From positions 1 to 20,658 of the forward strand of contig CAZOXG010000016.1 of NCBI GenBank assembly GCA_964583845.1: a stretch of DNA of 20,658 nucleotides, read 5' to 3'. Shown here one piece after another: positions 20,133-20,658 of this stretch. The position numbers were made by a program, and so were the translations under genes. The DNA is from JBAWVR01 sp964583845. GTDB taxonomy: Bacteria; Patescibacteriota; Minisyncoccia; Phycocordibacterales; GWA1-40-21. Under the pieces are notes generated by a model. The model was not told the origin of the DNA, did not search any database, and saw only the letters and a list, made by a program, of their open reading frames with translations. How positions within the stretch are numbered: position 1 is the stretch's first letter; every line of letters begins with the position of its first letter.

Positions 20133-20658
20133 ATGGAGATTAAAAAAGAGGTTCAGAATAGCGCTTTGAATGAACAGAGAACTGGTGGGGTCCATTTGGC
20201 CAGTTTGTCCTTTTTCAAAAAGGACAGCTACTATGCCTACGTCTACAAAAAGACAGAACGCTTGGCCACTGCCACCTACATGCTGACCAATTTTTTGTCT
20301 GACCATGAACCTCTCAAGTGGCGCTTTCGTCACTGTGTTTCTGATCTCCTTTCTTATGGACTAAATCTGTCCTTAAGTTCTTCTGTGGAGCGTCTGCTCG
20401 CTGTCGAAAATTTCTGTGCCCGAGTGCTGGAATCAATGGCGATAATTGAGCTCGCTAAAATGTCTGGTTTGTTGTCAGAAATGAATAGCTCCATTATGCA
20501 TGCTGAGTTTGAATCTTTGCTCAAAACGATTGAGTCAAACGAAGGGCAGATCTTCAGCACTAAGAGTCAATCCATCTCCTCTGATTTTTTTAATTTGCCA
20601 GATACTTACTCTGCTGATCACAAACCTATGGTTGAGGAAAAAGTATATTCAACAAACA
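20133..20658 (+). CDS. Hypothetical protein, 3' end cut by the window edge
   Basis: An open frame starts at ATG 20133 and runs without a stop to the last base, giving at least 175 residues. I do not recognise the family. It has no signal peptide or membrane segment. The visible part is mostly helical, beginning MEIKKEVQNSALNEQRTGGV, then SFFKKDSYYAYVYKKTERLATATYMLTNFLSDHEPLKWRFR, then a leucine-rich helical stretch and a polar Ser/Thr-rich region from about 145. The Lys/Tyr-rich patch followed by helices could suit nucleic-acid or protein binding, but no motif proves it. The strong promoter and long leader suggest a regulated or well-expressed gene. It diverges from ftsK. There is no Shine-Dalgarno sequence before the start. 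Confidence 0.7.
   Translation, partial: MEIKKEVQNSALNEQRTGGVHLASLSFFKKDSYYAYVYKKTERLATATYMLTNFLSDHEPLKWRFRHCVSDLLSYGLNLSLSSSVERLLAVENFCARVLESMAIIELAKMSGLLSEMNSSIMHAEFESLLKTIESNEGQIFSTKSQSISSDFFNLPDTYSADHKPMVEEKVYSTN

Noticed and set aside
20115..20560. Two small minus-strand frames near the right edge
   Set aside because: They lie opposite the continuous plus-strand frame from 20133, which has a strong promoter and better protein character.

Overview
The window reads as ordinary chromosome from an AT-rich, compact bacterial genome, most likely a member of the Patescibacteria (Candidate Phyla Radiation), probably a parcubacterial lineage. The reasons are small versions of housekeeping proteins (a RecO with no visible zinc-finger cysteines, a 66-residue S18 with no rplI after it, a MetRS without a C-terminal tRNA-binding domain), an EF-P with an atypical tip, a substrate-binding protein with no transporter genes beside it, almost no Shine-Dalgarno sequences, and TAA at 18 of 19 visible stops. 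The taxonomic call is inference; no rRNA gene is present.

Layout. Plus strand, 45-14120: recO, a large single-pass surface protein and glyS form a tight group ended by a strong terminator (4031-4061). After an 88-bp palindromic repeat come an M16 peptidase, an unrecognised 343-residue protein and a P-loop NTPase of NadR/AAA_28 type. Next are an AI-2E-family membrane protein with metG, then an isolated type 1 periplasmic-binding protein, then tatD with an O-methyltransferase, and finally rpsF-ssb-rpsR. Minus strand, 19541-14408: ftsK, a small membrane-anchored Ig-like protein, recA, a four-helix membrane protein and efp. At 20133 a rightward gene of unknown function starts behind a near-consensus promoter and a structured leader, and runs off the end of the window.

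Between the genes lie three recurring structures. (1) A palindromic repeat built of 30-bp arms, seen as two complete 88-90 bp elements (4113-4200 and 11375-11464) and as solo arms (13855, 19755, and a decayed one near 19847). The copy at 11375 lies in frame inside tatD and adds 30 residues. (2) Long perfect hairpins at gene ends. (3) Short tandem arrays of TATACT-like hexamers at 15-40, 11006-11032, 14376-14402, 19672-19697 and 19896-19917. Three of the arrays follow a hairpin in the same orientation.

Functionally the window is translation (glyS, metG, rpsF, rpsR, efp), replication, recombination and chromosome segregation (recO, recA, ssb, ftsK), and cell envelope proteins. I see no defence system, CRISPR array, phage, insertion sequence with a transposase, tRNA or rRNA. 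The most interesting signals are the repeat inside tatD, the hairpin-plus-TATACT modules, several -10-like hexamers placed exactly as leaderless transcription would require, the altered EF-P tip, and the structured leader before the last gene.
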